DNA of 56,387 nt from Nitrospira sp. (GTDB lineage: Bacteria > Nitrospirota > Nitrospiria > Nitrospirales > Nitrospiraceae). The notes beneath the pieces were generated by a model. It did not search any database. It saw nothing but the letters and a program-made list of their open reading frames with translations, and was not told the origin of the DNA. Shown here piece by piece: positions 26,704-34,780 of the stretch. Numbering within the stretch: position 1 is the stretch's first letter; the number at the start of each line of letters is the position of its first letter. The translations under genes and the position numbers were made by a program. Where the stretch lies: assembly GCA_020846195.1 (NCBI GenBank), contig JADLEJ010000015.1:1-56387 (forward strand). The letters are read 5' to 3'.

Positions 26704-27854
26704 GCACAACACCGACCCAAGGCATCCTCCCGTATCAGGATATTACGCAGCTGATCGCCACGCAGGCGGTCGCGGCCTCTCCCGCCATCGAAGACCGGCA
26801 GATCCAACCGGCCAGCCTTGATCTGCGCCTGGGGCACAAAGCCTATCGGCTAATTAGCAGTTTTCTGCCAGAATTGTCCGCCATTTCCTCGCGGCTCGAT
26901 GTCCTCGACTTCTATCAATCCGACCTGGTCATGTACGAGATGGATTTGACGGAAGGGGCCATTCTGGAAAAAGGCCATGTCTACCTTGTGCCGCTGCTGG
27001 AAAGCCTGAAGCTCCCAAAAAATCTTCGTGCCCGGGCCAACCCGAAAAGCACCACCGGACGATTGGATGTCTTCACCCGTGTCGTGACGGACTTGAATGC
27101 GGGCTTCGACGAAATCCGCGCCGGCTATCGCGGGCCGTTATTTCTTGAAGTTGTGCCGCGCTCGTTCGCCGTCAAAGTCCGCACCGGCCAGTCGCTGAAT
27201 CAGATCCGGTTCGTCCGCGGCGACGCGACCGTCAGCGACGCGTCGCTGAAAATGCTCCACCGCAAATCGCCGCTGCTCTATCACAACAGCCCGGCCAGAA
27301 CCACGCTGGAACAAGGCGAGTTCCGCGCCGAACGCGGGCTCTTCCTGCGCATCGACCTCAAGGGCGGCGACCGGACAGGCTCCCGCATCATCGGCTATCG
27401 GGCCAAGAAAAACAGCCACGTCATCGATCTGGCTAAAGTCGGGCACTACCGCGCGGCGGATTTTTGGGAACCGCTCTACCGCCATCGGAACGACAGCCTG
27501 CTTCTGGAACCGGAAGAGTTTTATATTCTCGCCTCCAAGGAGCGCATTCGCGTGCCGGCCGGATACGCCGCCGAGATGGTCGCCTATGAAGCGGCCTGCG
27601 GAGAGTTGCGCACCCACTATGCCGGATTCTTCGACCCAGGCTTCGGCTATGGCGCCAAGGGAGAGATCAAAGGCACGCAGGTGGTGCTGGAAGTCCGCCC
27701 CCACGACGTGCCGTTTCTGATCCACGACGGACAGACATTTTTTAAGGTTGTATATGACCGCATGCTCGACGTACCCTCACAGCTCTACGGCACCACGTTA
27801 GGATCGTCGTACCAAGGGCAGGCCCTCACACTCAGCAAACATTTTAAAGTGTAA
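26700..27854 (+). CDS. 2'-deoxycytidine 5'-triphosphate deaminase family protein (double-domain Dcd)
   Basis: Dcd-type enzymes deaminate dCTP to dUTP; the dUTPase fold is shared. The 384-residue product is about twice the length of E. coli Dcd and looks like a tandem of two dUTPase-like domains, the first with QIQPASLDLRLG and RARANPKSTTGRLD, the second with GYRAKKNSHVIDL and HYAGFFDPGFGYG, as in the long alphaproteobacterial form. The start is GTG at 26700, which overlaps the aminomutase stop by 4 bp (GTGA). It probably serves thymidylate synthesis. Confidence 0.85.
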   Translation: MSTTPTQGILPYQDITQLIATQAVAASPAIEDRQIQPASLDLRLGHKAYRLISSFLPELSAISSRLDVLDFYQSDLVMYEMDLTEGAILEKGHVYLVPLLESLKLPKNLRARANPKSTTGRLDVFTRVVTDLNAGFDEIRAGYRGPLFLEVVPRSFAVKVRTGQSLNQIRFVRGDATVSDASLKMLHRKSPLLYHNSPARTTLEQGEFRAERGLFLRIDLKGGDRTGSRIIGYRAKKNSHVIDLAKVGHYRAADFWEPLYRHRNDSLLLEPEEFYILASKERIRVPAGYAAEMVAYEAACGELRTHYAGFFDPGFGYGAKGEIKGTQVVLEVRPHDVPFLIHDGQTFFKVVYDRMLDVPSQLYGTTLGSSYQGQALTLSKHFKV

Positions 27855-27856
27855 TC

Positions 27857-28261
27857 ATGGCACCGACAGACCTTCCAACAAAAGATCCCGCGCCGTCTCC
27901 GTCGCCAGGCCACGTAGACGGCGAGTCCAGCGAGGACAAGCAGCTCAGCGTCGCCGGCATGATGACCGGCACCGCGCTGATCTTCATCGGCTTCCTGAAT
28001 GTCTTTCTGTCGATCAGCGGCGGGTTCGAGATCAATGCCGTCCCCCTGCTCATCTACTTCGGCGGCATCGCCGTCTGGGCCAATGCCGTCATCGAGAACC
28101 CTACCTGGCGCTACAGCGTCATGATCGTCGCCATCGCCATCGGGCTGGGATTCTTCCACTACGGCGAAGTGCTCTTCTGGCACAAACAAGTCGTCTTCTG
28201 GACGACCGTCGTCGTGGTCATGTACTTCATGTTCCGAGAGCCCAAGACACCGGACCGCTAA
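27857..28261 (+). CDS. Small integral membrane protein
   Basis: A 134-residue protein with a polar, Pro-rich cytosolic N-terminus (about 30 residues) and four hydrophobic segments (VAGMMTGTALIFIGFLNVFLS; AVPLLIYFGGIAVWANAV; VMIVAIAIGLGFFHYG; VVFWTTVVVVMYFMF). It starts 2 bp after the dCTP deaminase stop, so it is in the same operon. I recognise no family. Confidence 0.8.
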   Translation: MAPTDLPTKDPAPSPSPGHVDGESSEDKQLSVAGMMTGTALIFIGFLNVFLSISGGFEINAVPLLIYFGGIAVWANAVIENPTWRYSVMIVAIAIGLGFFHYGEVLFWHKQVVFWTTVVVVMYFMFREPKTPDR

Positions 28262-28267
28262 ACCTCG

Positions 28268-28960
28268 GTGATGATTGCCATCATCATCCCCACCCTGAAC
28301 GAATCGTCGACCATTGCGCGTACGCTGGCGCACACCGTTGCATTAGGATTCGACGACATTATTGTCAGCGACGGCGGCAGCACCGACCCGACCATTCAGG
28401 TTGTTCAGGCCTGTTGCGCCAAGGCACCGGCGATCAGGCTCATCACCGCGCCGACGGGCCGCGCCCGCCAAATGAATGAGGGGGTGAAGGCCTGCCATAG
28501 CGATATCCTGCTGTTCCTCCATGCCGACACGGCGCTGCCTCCACAGGCTATACAGATCATTGAATCTGCCTTGAACGATCCACAGATCGTCGGGGGCCGG
28601 TTCGATGTCCGCTTCGACCGGCCTTCCCCCTGGGGCACGGTCATTAGCCGGCTCATGAACTGGCGCTCGCGCCTCACCGGCATCGCCACCGGCGATCAGG
28701 CCATCTTCGTCCGCCGCCGAATCTTTGAACAGATGGGCGGCTTCCCGGAGATTCCGCTGATGGAGGACATTGCATTCAGCCGGCGATTGAAACGCCTGGG
28801 ACCGACGGCCGCGCTCACCGACTGCGTAACGACCTCGTTTCGCCGCTGGGAGCAGCACGGCCCGCTCCGCACAATTCTCTTGATGTGGACCCTGCGGTTC
28901 CTGTATTGGCTGGGAGTCAGTCCAGCGCGACTCAACCATTTTTACAGGGCCATCCGATGA
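28268..28960 (+). CDS. TIGR04283-type glycosyltransferase (arsenosugar biosynthesis family)
   Basis: A 230-residue GT2-family enzyme: IIIPTLNESSTIARTL at the N-terminus, VSDGGSTDPT, LLFLHADTALP (DxD-type), GGRFDVRFD and MEDIAFSRRLKR. This set is the TIGR04283 subfamily, whose members often accompany arsenosugar genes. It begins with GTG at 28268 or ATG at 28271. The next gene overlaps by 4 bp and is its usual partner (TIGR04282). No arsS or arsM is visible in this window, so the arsenic link is only by family name. Confidence 0.88.
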   Translation: MMIAIIIPTLNESSTIARTLAHTVALGFDDIIVSDGGSTDPTIQVVQACCAKAPAIRLITAPTGRARQMNEGVKACHSDILLFLHADTALPPQAIQIIESALNDPQIVGGRFDVRFDRPSPWGTVISRLMNWRSRLTGIATGDQAIFVRRRIFEQMGGFPEIPLMEDIAFSRRLKRLGPTAALTDCVTTSFRRWEQHGPLRTILLMWTLRFLYWLGVSPARLNHFYRAIR

Positions 28961-29745
28961 AGCAAACGCCTCCTCATTCTTCGCCGCAGTCCGCGCGCAA
29001 CGCCGCGCTCGTCATTTTCGCAAAAGCGCCGATTGCCGGGCAGGTTAAAACCCGCCTCTGCCCTCCGCTCACCCACGACGAGGCCGCGACGTTGCACGGC
29101 AGCTTTGTCCTCGACATGCTGGAACGCACCAAGGCCGGCGCCGCCAAGCTCAAGCTGCCCATCGATCGCTATCTGGCCTGCGCGCCATCGTCCACGCTCG
29201 TTTTTTTCCAAATCATGGAAGAGCGGCAAAGCGTGAAGCTGATCGACCAGGTGGGCGACGATCTGGGCGCGCGCATGCAGCAGGCATTCGCGGCCTTGTT
29301 TGAAAAGGGCTATCAGCGGGTCTTCATTGTCGGCACCGATATCCCGTCGCTCCCGCTCGACCATTACCAGCAGGCCCTGGCCTTGCTGAACACGCATGAC
29401 GTCGTATTGGGACCGGCCATGGATGGCGGCTATTATTTGATCGGACTTAAGCAGCCCCGGCCTGAGCTCTTCGCCAACATCGCCTGGTCGACCGATCGCG
29501 TGCTCGCGGCCACACAGGAGAAAGCGGCCAGCCTGGGATTGACGACCGCGCTGCTCTCTCCCTGGCGTGATGTCGATACTATCGACGACCTGCGCGCATT
29601 GATTGAAGCCAGCGCTGCGGACGCAAAGAAGCCGAAAAACGAACAGGCCTTTTCACAACGGACCGCCGGTGCGCTGCAACATCTCGCGAAGTGCCTTCGG
29701 ACGAGAGCCAGCGACCATCCATCATCGAACGGATATCCCGCATGA
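28957..29745 (+). CDS. TIGR04282/DUF2064 nucleotidyl- or glycosyltransferase-like protein
   Basis: A 262-residue protein with the DUF2064 pattern: VIFAKAPIAGQVKTRLCPPLT at the start, GDDLGARMQQAF, VFIVGTDIPSLPLD, ALNTHDVVLGPAMDGGYYLIGL and TIDDLRALI. The fold is that of MobA/GT-A nucleotide-sugar enzymes. It pairs with the TIGR04283 gene, with ATG overlapping that gene's stop by 4 bp, and overlaps the SDR gene by 4 bp in turn. The start at 28957 is fixed by this coupling. Confidence 0.88.
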   Translation: MKQTPPHSSPQSARNAALVIFAKAPIAGQVKTRLCPPLTHDEAATLHGSFVLDMLERTKAGAAKLKLPIDRYLACAPSSTLVFFQIMEERQSVKLIDQVGDDLGARMQQAFAALFEKGYQRVFIVGTDIPSLPLDHYQQALALLNTHDVVLGPAMDGGYYLIGLKQPRPELFANIAWSTDRVLAATQEKAASLGLTTALLSPWRDVDTIDDLRALIEASAADAKKPKNEQAFSQRTAGALQHLAKCLRTRASDHPSSNGYPA

Positions 29746-30476
29746 ATGAACGGATCGCCCTGATTACCGGCGGCGCCAAGGGAATTGGAAGAGGCATCGC
29801 CCTCGACCTGGCCGCACAGCGCTGGAACATTGCCATCTGCTATCGGACCAGCGAGGCGGAAGCCCAGAAGACCGCACTGGCCATCACGGAACGGGGCGGG
29901 CAGGCAATGGCCATTCGCTGCGATGTCTCGGATCCCGTCGCCGCGAAAGACCTTGTTGTCCAGGTCGAACGGACATGGGGGCACATCGATGCCCTCATCA
30001 ACGGAGCCGGCCCCTACCATCGCGTGAATCTGTTCGACGAAACGGTCGAGGGCTGGAACGAGATGTTCGATGGCAATCTCCATCCCATTTTCTATCTGGC
30101 CAAAGCCGCAGCCCCTGGCATGAAAGCGCGCAAGAGCGGCCGCATCATCAATTTCAGCATGGCCAACACCGAGCAGATGATCTCGCAGCCGGACGTGACG
30201 GCCCACTACATCGCCAAAGCGGGCGTGCTCATTCTGACCCGGACCCTGGCAAAGCTGCTGGCGCCTTATGGCATCACCGTGAATGCGATCTCGCCGGGCT
30301 TCATCGACTCCGGCAGCGCGCCGCCGGAAGAACTCGCCAGCATGATGAAGCGCATTCCCGCCGGCTATATCGGCACCGTCGACGACACCGTCGCCGCCGT
30401 GCGATACTTATTGAGCGAAGACGCGCGCTACGTGAATGGCGCGAATATTCAGATCAGCGGGGCATGGGGAATTTAG
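29742..30476 (+). CDS. Short-chain dehydrogenase/reductase
   Basis: A 244-residue NAD(P)-dependent oxidoreductase: cofactor loop TGGAKGIGRG, CDVSDP, NGAGPY in place of the usual NNAG, catalytic Ser in INFSMAN and YxxxK in HYIAKAG, and the C-terminal GANIQISGAWG. Its ATG at 29742 overlaps the previous stop by 4 bp. Many such proteins are annotated FabG-like or pteridine-reductase-like; the substrate cannot be named. A pterin role is worth considering, since folE and PTPS genes are in the window, but that is speculation. Confidence 0.88.
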   Translation: MNERIALITGGAKGIGRGIALDLAAQRWNIAICYRTSEAEAQKTALAITERGGQAMAIRCDVSDPVAAKDLVVQVERTWGHIDALINGAGPYHRVNLFDETVEGWNEMFDGNLHPIFYLAKAAAPGMKARKSGRIINFSMANTEQMISQPDVTAHYIAKAGVLILTRTLAKLLAPYGITVNAISPGFIDSGSAPPEELASMMKRIPAGYIGTVDDTVAAVRYLLSEDARYVNGANIQISGAWGI

Positions 30477-30481
30477 GGAAT

Positions 30482-30599
30482 GAGACTATGCCTGTGGCGA
30501 TTTTTTGCTCACTGAACGCGCACCGGGAACAATCACAGTTTTGGATTAAGGGCGGTGCTTGCTCAATGTGCGCAGGGAAACCGCCACAGGCATAGTCTC
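30482..30599. repeat. Long-stem intergenic hairpin element, copy D
   Basis: A perfect 18-bp inverted repeat (30482-30499 with 30582-30599) encloses 82 bp. In minus-strand orientation the loop begins with TGCGCACATTGAGCAAGC and ends with GTGCGCGTTCAGTGAGCA, matching the two loop motifs of copy A, whereas the stem is unrelated. It lies 6 bp after the SDR stop codon and would fold as a strong terminator-like hairpin in the SDR operon transcript. Confidence 0.78.
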
Positions 30600-30625
30600 T
30601 AGGGATGGACGAGGAAAAGGATCGT

Positions 30626-30672
30626 TGAGCGGTCGCTCGGTCAATGCGCGCAGTCTGAAACCAATCCGCTCA
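30626..30672. repeat. Hairpin repeat element, short copy F
   Basis: TGAGCGG (30626-30632) pairs with CCGCTCA (30666-30672). Read on the minus strand the interior contains CTGCGCGCATTGACCGAGC, identical to the copy A left motif over 19 bases. It follows copy D directly, 35 bp before the next start codon. Confidence 0.65.
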
Positions 30673-30706
30673 CATCGCTAAGTGGGTGGAAGGAGAGAAA
30701 AGACAC

Positions 30707-31111
30707 ATGAAAACCGATCAAGAACGTGAACAGCACCGCCGTTTTGTCCAAGCGCTGCAGCATGAACACCTGACATGCTCTAAACCAGGCTGTGGCGGAG
30801 CGATGGATGTCGTCGACCTCACGCCGCACAACGCCCGCATTAAATCCTATGAAGCGACCTGCGAGCGCTGCCACCTGGTGGAAAAGATTACCGGCAAGGA
30901 AGAACATCAGCCGGCATGGGACATTGCCTCGATTACGATGATGGCCGACGTGCACCTCCTCCACGACCAACCGGCCTGCCCCTTCGACGATACGCCCATC
31001 ACCTTCATCTCAATGCCGAATCCCAGACGGAAGGCGCGCTATCGCCTCGCCTGCTTCTACTGCGGCCGCCACACCGAAATGAACTGGCCGCCACCGGAAG
31101 CCAAAGGATAG
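30707..31111 (+). CDS. Zinc-ribbon-like protein of unknown function
   Basis: A 134-residue soluble protein with cysteine pairs LTCSKPGC, TCERC, ACPF and CFYC, which suggests one or two structural zinc sites. The middle part is EEHQPAWDIASITMMADVHLL. The ATG at 30707 is preceded by AAGGAG; an in-frame GTG at 30686 is less likely. It is separated from the SDR operon by hairpin elements D and F, so it is probably a separate transcription unit. Not assigned to a family. Confidence 0.75.
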   Translation: MKTDQEREQHRRFVQALQHEHLTCSKPGCGGAMDVVDLTPHNARIKSYEATCERCHLVEKITGKEEHQPAWDIASITMMADVHLLHDQPACPFDDTPITFISMPNPRRKARYRLACFYCGRHTEMNWPPPEAKG

Positions 31112-31132
31112 TTACTCCTGGAAAAACTGAAA

Positions 31133-31939
31133 TTACCGCGATGCTCCCTTGCCTCTGAGCGCACCCACTTGCGCGCGAATATGGGCTAGAGTTTCTTTCA
31201 TCGGCGAAAAAATTCTTGCCGCGCGTTTTTGCGAACCGACTTCCATTTCCCAAATCCAATTCTCGTCCGGTGTTTCCTTGAACAGATCCGCCATCGGCTT
31301 CTGATTATTCAGCTGATAAGGGACCTGCTCCTGAATTTCTTTGAGGATCGCGTCGGGAGCGAGGCCCTTCTTTTTCGCCTGCGCCGCCAAATCGCTGGTC
31401 TTCCTGGAATCCCCGATTCGGAGATCCAGCTTGGCAATCTCACGATCTAATAACTGTTCCTGCCGTTCGACAAAACTCCGTAGATCGAAGAGGTGGGCGA
31501 TTTCTAGCTTTAAGGTGCCGGGAAACAGACTGCCCTCTTGTTCGATCAACGATTCGATCCTCCCTCGGTAACTCTCTAGAAAATAATAGGCAAAGAAAAA
31601 CTCTTCAATCGGCCACCAATGACGCCGATTGACAAGTCCCGTCAGATTTTCGACTAAGCCGACTCGTGTCAACCGATACCGAGGCTGTGCCTGTCCCCCG
31701 AGTTGCTTCGCCAATCCTTCATGAACCAGTCCAGAGAGGTAGCGTGCAATCTGCGTATTCTCAACGGCAAGACTTGGGCCCTCCATCGCGCATTCCAGCC
31801 AATTCGAAAATAGCTCGATCAAAAACCGAAGATCCTTCTGGCGAAACCCCTGCGCAGAGAATCTGGCATGGGCCCCGATCGCGGCAGCGTTAAAGAGCAC
31901 CCGATGGCGGCCAAGATGTGTCCTTTTTACCTTCTTCAC
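31133..31939 (-). CDS. Predicted winged-helix regulator with coiled-coil C-terminal part
   Basis: A 268-residue soluble protein. The N-terminal half looks like a winged helix (QKDLRFLIELFSNWL, VENTQIARYLSGLVHEGLAKQL then a beta wing GGQAQPRYRLTRVGL), followed by a helical middle (EEFFFAYYFLESYRGRIESLIEQEGS) and a charged coiled coil with QEQLLDREIAKL. The start is set at GTG 31939 after AGGGAG; a GTG at 31969 is also in frame. It diverges from the pspA-like gene, and two GTGAC-N3-GTCAY palindromes lie in the shared intergenic region, consistent with autoregulation plus pspA control (inference). Confidence 0.68.
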   Translation of the reverse strand: MKKVKRTHLGRHRVLFNAAAIGAHARFSAQGFRQKDLRFLIELFSNWLECAMEGPSLAVENTQIARYLSGLVHEGLAKQLGGQAQPRYRLTRVGLVENLTGLVNRRHWWPIEEFFFAYYFLESYRGRIESLIEQEGSLFPGTLKLEIAHLFDLRSFVERQEQLLDREIAKLDLRIGDSRKTSDLAAQAKKKGLAPDAILKEIQEQVPYQLNNQKPMADLFKETPDENWIWEMEVGSQKRAARIFSPMKETLAHIRAQVGALRGKGASR

Positions 31940-31956
31940 CTTGCTCTCCCTATGGA

Positions 31957-31969
31957 GTGACTGTGTCAC
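31957..31969. promoter_or_regulatory. Palindromic operator candidate, site 1
   Basis: GTGACTGTGTCAC is a perfect GTGAC-N3-GTCAC palindrome located 18 bp upstream of the regulator's GTG start. A near-identical site lies 86 bp away. Confidence 0.5.
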
Positions 31970-32042
31970 AAGAATACCACCCCTTCAATTTCGGCGAAAT
32001 GCATACTACCTTTTGCAATACAGCCTCATCCGACTGTCGTGC

Positions 32043-32055
32043 GTGACAGTGTCAT
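32043..32055. promoter_or_regulatory. Palindromic operator candidate, site 2
   Basis: GTGACAGTGTCAT follows the GTGAC-N3-GTCAY pattern of site 1. It lies 76 bp upstream of the pspA-like ATG. It also overlaps the inverted repeat ACTGTC-N6-GACAGT (32033-32050). Confidence 0.5.
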
Positions 32056-32130
32056 GAGATCAATCCCCTGAATTGCCTCCTGACGGACTAGACTCCATCT
32101 AGACGATCCCTCATTCACCAGGAGGTTCAC

Positions 32131-32781
32131 ATGCGCATCTTCAAACGCATCAACGCCACGATTCAGTCCAACTTTAACTCATTCCTTGACCAGATCGAGA
32201 ATCACGAGGCTCTGGTGACGGAAGCGATGCAAGAAGTGCGGGCAGCCTCGGCACAAGCCACAGCCCGCCTCGCGCGGCTGCAACAAGATGAAGACAAGCT
32301 GGCCGGGCGGCTGGCCGATCTCCGGAAAGAGACAACCCAATGGAAAGAGCGCGCACTGCACGCAGGCGCGCAGGATGAGGCCCGTGCGCTGGAATGCGTA
32401 AGGCGGATGACGCGGACAAAGGAGGAGGCGGCTTCAACAGAGGCTCAACTCGCGAAAGCGCGAGAGCTCCGTGCGCGGCTGGTCGACGATCTGAGGGGAA
32501 TCCAATCCAAGCTCGACGAGCTTCAACGAAAAAAACACGCGCTGGCCACCAGGCAATTCCGCGCCGAGGCCATGAAGGCGATCCAATCGGACGGCACGAG
32601 CGCCCTCGACGAGATCACCGGCATCTTCGATCGCTGGGAGACGCGCGTGTCGGAAGCCGAAGGCTATGTGGCCGGTCCCGCGTTGCTCACAGACGACTTC
32701 GAACGCTCGTATCGAGAGAAGGAAGACCACGAGACGCTCAGGGCAACGTTGCATGAGCTGCTGACCGAATCCGAACGGTAA
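32131..32781 (+). CDS. PspA/IM30 family protein
   Basis: PspA/IM30 proteins are helical, membrane-binding scaffolds that protect the inner membrane under stress. The 216-residue product begins MRIFKRINATIQSNFNSFLDQIENHEALVTEAMQ-like, the family's amphipathic N-terminus, and is otherwise almost all charged coiled coil (Glu, Arg, Ala, Leu, Gln heptads), with no membrane segments. The ATG is preceded by AGGAGG. It diverges from a predicted regulator and is followed 36 bp later by a polytopic membrane protein, forming a likely stress module. Confidence 0.9.
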   Translation: MRIFKRINATIQSNFNSFLDQIENHEALVTEAMQEVRAASAQATARLARLQQDEDKLAGRLADLRKETTQWKERALHAGAQDEARALECVRRMTRTKEEAASTEAQLAKARELRARLVDDLRGIQSKLDELQRKKHALATRQFRAEAMKAIQSDGTSALDEITGIFDRWETRVSEAEGYVAGPALLTDDFERSYREKEDHETLRATLHELLTESER

Positions 32782-32817
32782 CCATTTCTGGCCCTTACCG
32801 CACGAAGGAGGACGATC

Positions 32818-34092
32818 ATGGAACGCTGGATGGATATTCAGAAACTTGGACAACTGCTGCGATGGATGGGCTCTGTGCTCCTGTTGGGGGCGAGTGCGAG
32901 CTTCATGATGGAGGGCTGGCATGACTTCGGATCGCAGCTTCGGTATTTCCTGTTTCTCGGGTATCTATTGGGCCTCGCCGGGCTCGGCATTCTGCTGGGC
33001 TCGCGCGTGAAAGAAGACAAAGGCGCCAGAACGCTCCTGGGACTCGCTGTCGCCGGCATTGCCGCCCAGTGCTCGCAACTCGGCGCCATGATCCACTCCA
33101 TGGTGTCAGCAGACAATGGCTCTTTGCCTGGCGCGCTTCTCTATGAGGCCGCAGGCTGGGGCCAAATTGCCATTCATGGCGCAGCGACGATCATGCTGCT
33201 CGGGCCGGTGGCCTATCTCGGCTTCTCAGCCTTGAATCGGCCACACGCACGCCCCCTCACTGTCGCCTACCTGCTGGCCTGCAGCAGCCTCTTGATTCCG
33301 GTCAGGCACGGTATGCCCGTGACACTGGTCTTGATCGCGGTAGCGATGTTGGCCCTGTGGGTCGATTCGCGCTTCATCGCCAACACGACAGTCGGAAGCA
33401 CCAGTGAAGGCATCATCAGCCGCCTGTTACTGCTCTTGCCCGTGGGCATCGTGGCGGCACGCACCGCATTCTACCCGCAGAGCGATCTGTTCCTCGGGGT
33501 CACCAGTATACTCGTCGGAATGGTGCTCTTCGAAATGCTGCCCCGCTTGATGAAAGAGGAGACAGAACGGACACGCATCCAGACATTCAGCACCATGCCC
33601 ATGGTATTGGGCTGGTGCGTGATCGCGTTCCAGTACATTCCCACTGCGTTCAACATGACGGTAGCCGGGCCGCTGATCACCATCTTGCCGTTGAGCGCGA
33701 TGCTGACCGCATTGTCATTGCGATCATTCGGCGGGGGAGCCGCATATCGGAAAGCGGCCTCATTGCTGGCATTGATTGCGCTGCTCTCCCAACTTGGCAC
33801 AGAGACGACGCTGCTCTCCTCGTTTCTTTGCGTCGCACTCTCCATGGTCATGGTGATCGCAGGATTCCGCTGCCAAGAGCGGGTGGTGTTCTCTACGGGG
33901 ATCGTCGGCTTGATCTTCGGGATGGGCTACCACTTGAAGTTCGCTGTGCAGCTGTATGCCCAGAGTCCATGGGCGTTCCTCGCTGCAGCCGGAATCCTCG
34001 TCCTCTTGAGCGCTTCGTACCTGGAAAGGCATGCGACCCGCATGTTCGGTCGGGTGATGCTCTTGAGGGAGGAAATGAAGGCCTGGCAGTAG
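32818..34092 (+). CDS. Polytopic membrane protein accompanying PspA
   Basis: A 424-residue protein with about twelve hydrophobic segments spread over the whole length, for example LRWMGSVLLLGASASFMM, YFLFLGYLLGLAGLGILLG, LLLLLPVGIVAARTAF and WAFLAAAGILVLLSASYL. The ATG follows GAAGGAGG. It resembles DUF2157/DUF2339-like membrane proteins only in general layout; I do not recognise a family. Position directly after pspA suggests a role in membrane stress or as the PspA docking partner. Confidence 0.82.
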   Translation: MERWMDIQKLGQLLRWMGSVLLLGASASFMMEGWHDFGSQLRYFLFLGYLLGLAGLGILLGSRVKEDKGARTLLGLAVAGIAAQCSQLGAMIHSMVSADNGSLPGALLYEAAGWGQIAIHGAATIMLLGPVAYLGFSALNRPHARPLTVAYLLACSSLLIPVRHGMPVTLVLIAVAMLALWVDSRFIANTTVGSTSEGIISRLLLLLPVGIVAARTAFYPQSDLFLGVTSILVGMVLFEMLPRLMKEETERTRIQTFSTMPMVLGWCVIAFQYIPTAFNMTVAGPLITILPLSAMLTALSLRSFGGGAAYRKAASLLALIALLSQLGTETTLLSSFLCVALSMVMVIAGFRCQERVVFSTGIVGLIFGMGYHLKFAVQLYAQSPWAFLAAAGILVLLSASYLERHATRMFGRVMLLREEMKAWQ

Positions 34093-34132
34093 CCGACTCG
34101 GCGGCGTACAAGCGACATGCCCTCACAACAAA

Positions 34133-34164
34133 ACCGGCGGGTACTCATACGAGCGCCCGCCGGT
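34133..34164. terminator. Bidirectional terminator
   Basis: ACCGGCGGG (34133-34141) pairs with CCCGCCGGT (34156-34164), loop 14 nt. On the plus strand CTATTGTTGTCT follows, on the minus strand TTTGTTGTG. It lies between the convergent membrane-protein and glutaredoxin genes and can end both. Confidence 0.75.
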
Positions 34165-34207
34165 CTATTGTTGTCTCGGCTCCTGCCGAGCTATGTTCGA
34201 CTTGCCG

Positions 34208-34531
34208 TTACTTGCCGAATGCTTTCTTCAGCAGCGGCTCCATCTCGCCCTTCTTTTCCATCGGGTCGAGAATATCGGTGTCGCCGTAAAAGGTTCCATC
34301 GATGAAGACCTTGGGCAGCGTCGGCCAGTTGGTCATCTTAGTCAGCGCTTCCCGCTTGACCGGCTGCGACAGCACATCGATCAATTCGTAGGGATAGCCA
34401 TACTTGTCGAAAAACTGCATCGTTTCGCGCGTGAATCCACACATCGGCATGGTCTTCGTCCCCTTGCCGTAGATCAGAATCTTATGCGCATTCACTTCCT
34501 TCTGGATTTCCTGTTCTATCGGTTCAGCCAT
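34208..34531 (-). CDS. grxD: Monothiol glutaredoxin, Grx4/GrxD family
   Basis: Grx4 proteins bind and transfer 2Fe-2S clusters, often with BolA. The 107-residue protein has the monothiol active site as CGFT (Cys31 onward) where CGFS is usual, the glutathione-binding WPTLPKVFIDG and GDTDIL. It follows the bolA-like gene by 9 bp on the same strand, the standard pairing. The Ser-to-Thr change is conservative and function is expected to hold. Confidence 0.93.
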   Translation of the reverse strand: MAEPIEQEIQKEVNAHKILIYGKGTKTMPMCGFTRETMQFFDKYGYPYELIDVLSQPVKREALTKMTNWPTLPKVFIDGTFYGDTDILDPMEKKGEMEPLLKKAFGK

Positions 34532-34540
34532 CGTCTCCTC

Positions 34541-34780
34541 CTAGACTTCGTCTCTCGTTCGGGCCGTCAACTCCAAGGCGTGAATACGCCCATCCTTCAT
34601 GGGCACATCCAGCGCCTGATAGATGAGCCGGTGCCGATCCAGAAGATTTTTCTCCCGAAACGCCTCCGACACCACTGTCACTTTCAAATGATCCATCGTC
34701 CCGGTGCGATCGGTAACCGTCACAGCCGCATCCGGCATGCTCTTCTGAACGTACTGGGTCAACACTTCCGGCGTGATCAT
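34541..34780 (-). CDS. BolA family protein
   Basis: A 79-residue BolA-fold protein: MITPEVLTQYVQKSMPDAAVTVTD, then DHLKVTVVSEAFREKNLLDRHRLIYQAL with the conserved RHR segment and final DGRIHALEL. The ATG at 34780 follows GGAGG at good spacing; longer readings lack an RBS. With the adjacent Grx4 it would form a 2Fe-2S-bridged complex involved in iron-sulfur delivery. Confidence 0.93.
   Translation of the reverse strand: MITPEVLTQYVQKSMPDAAVTVTDRTGTMDHLKVTVVSEAFREKNLLDRHRLIYQALDVPMKDGRIHALELTARTRDEV

Noticed and set aside
28268..29745. Calling the glycosyltransferase pair an arsenosugar gene cluster
   Set aside because: The family names mention arsenosugars, but arsM and arsS are absent from the window, so the pathway assignment is not supported.
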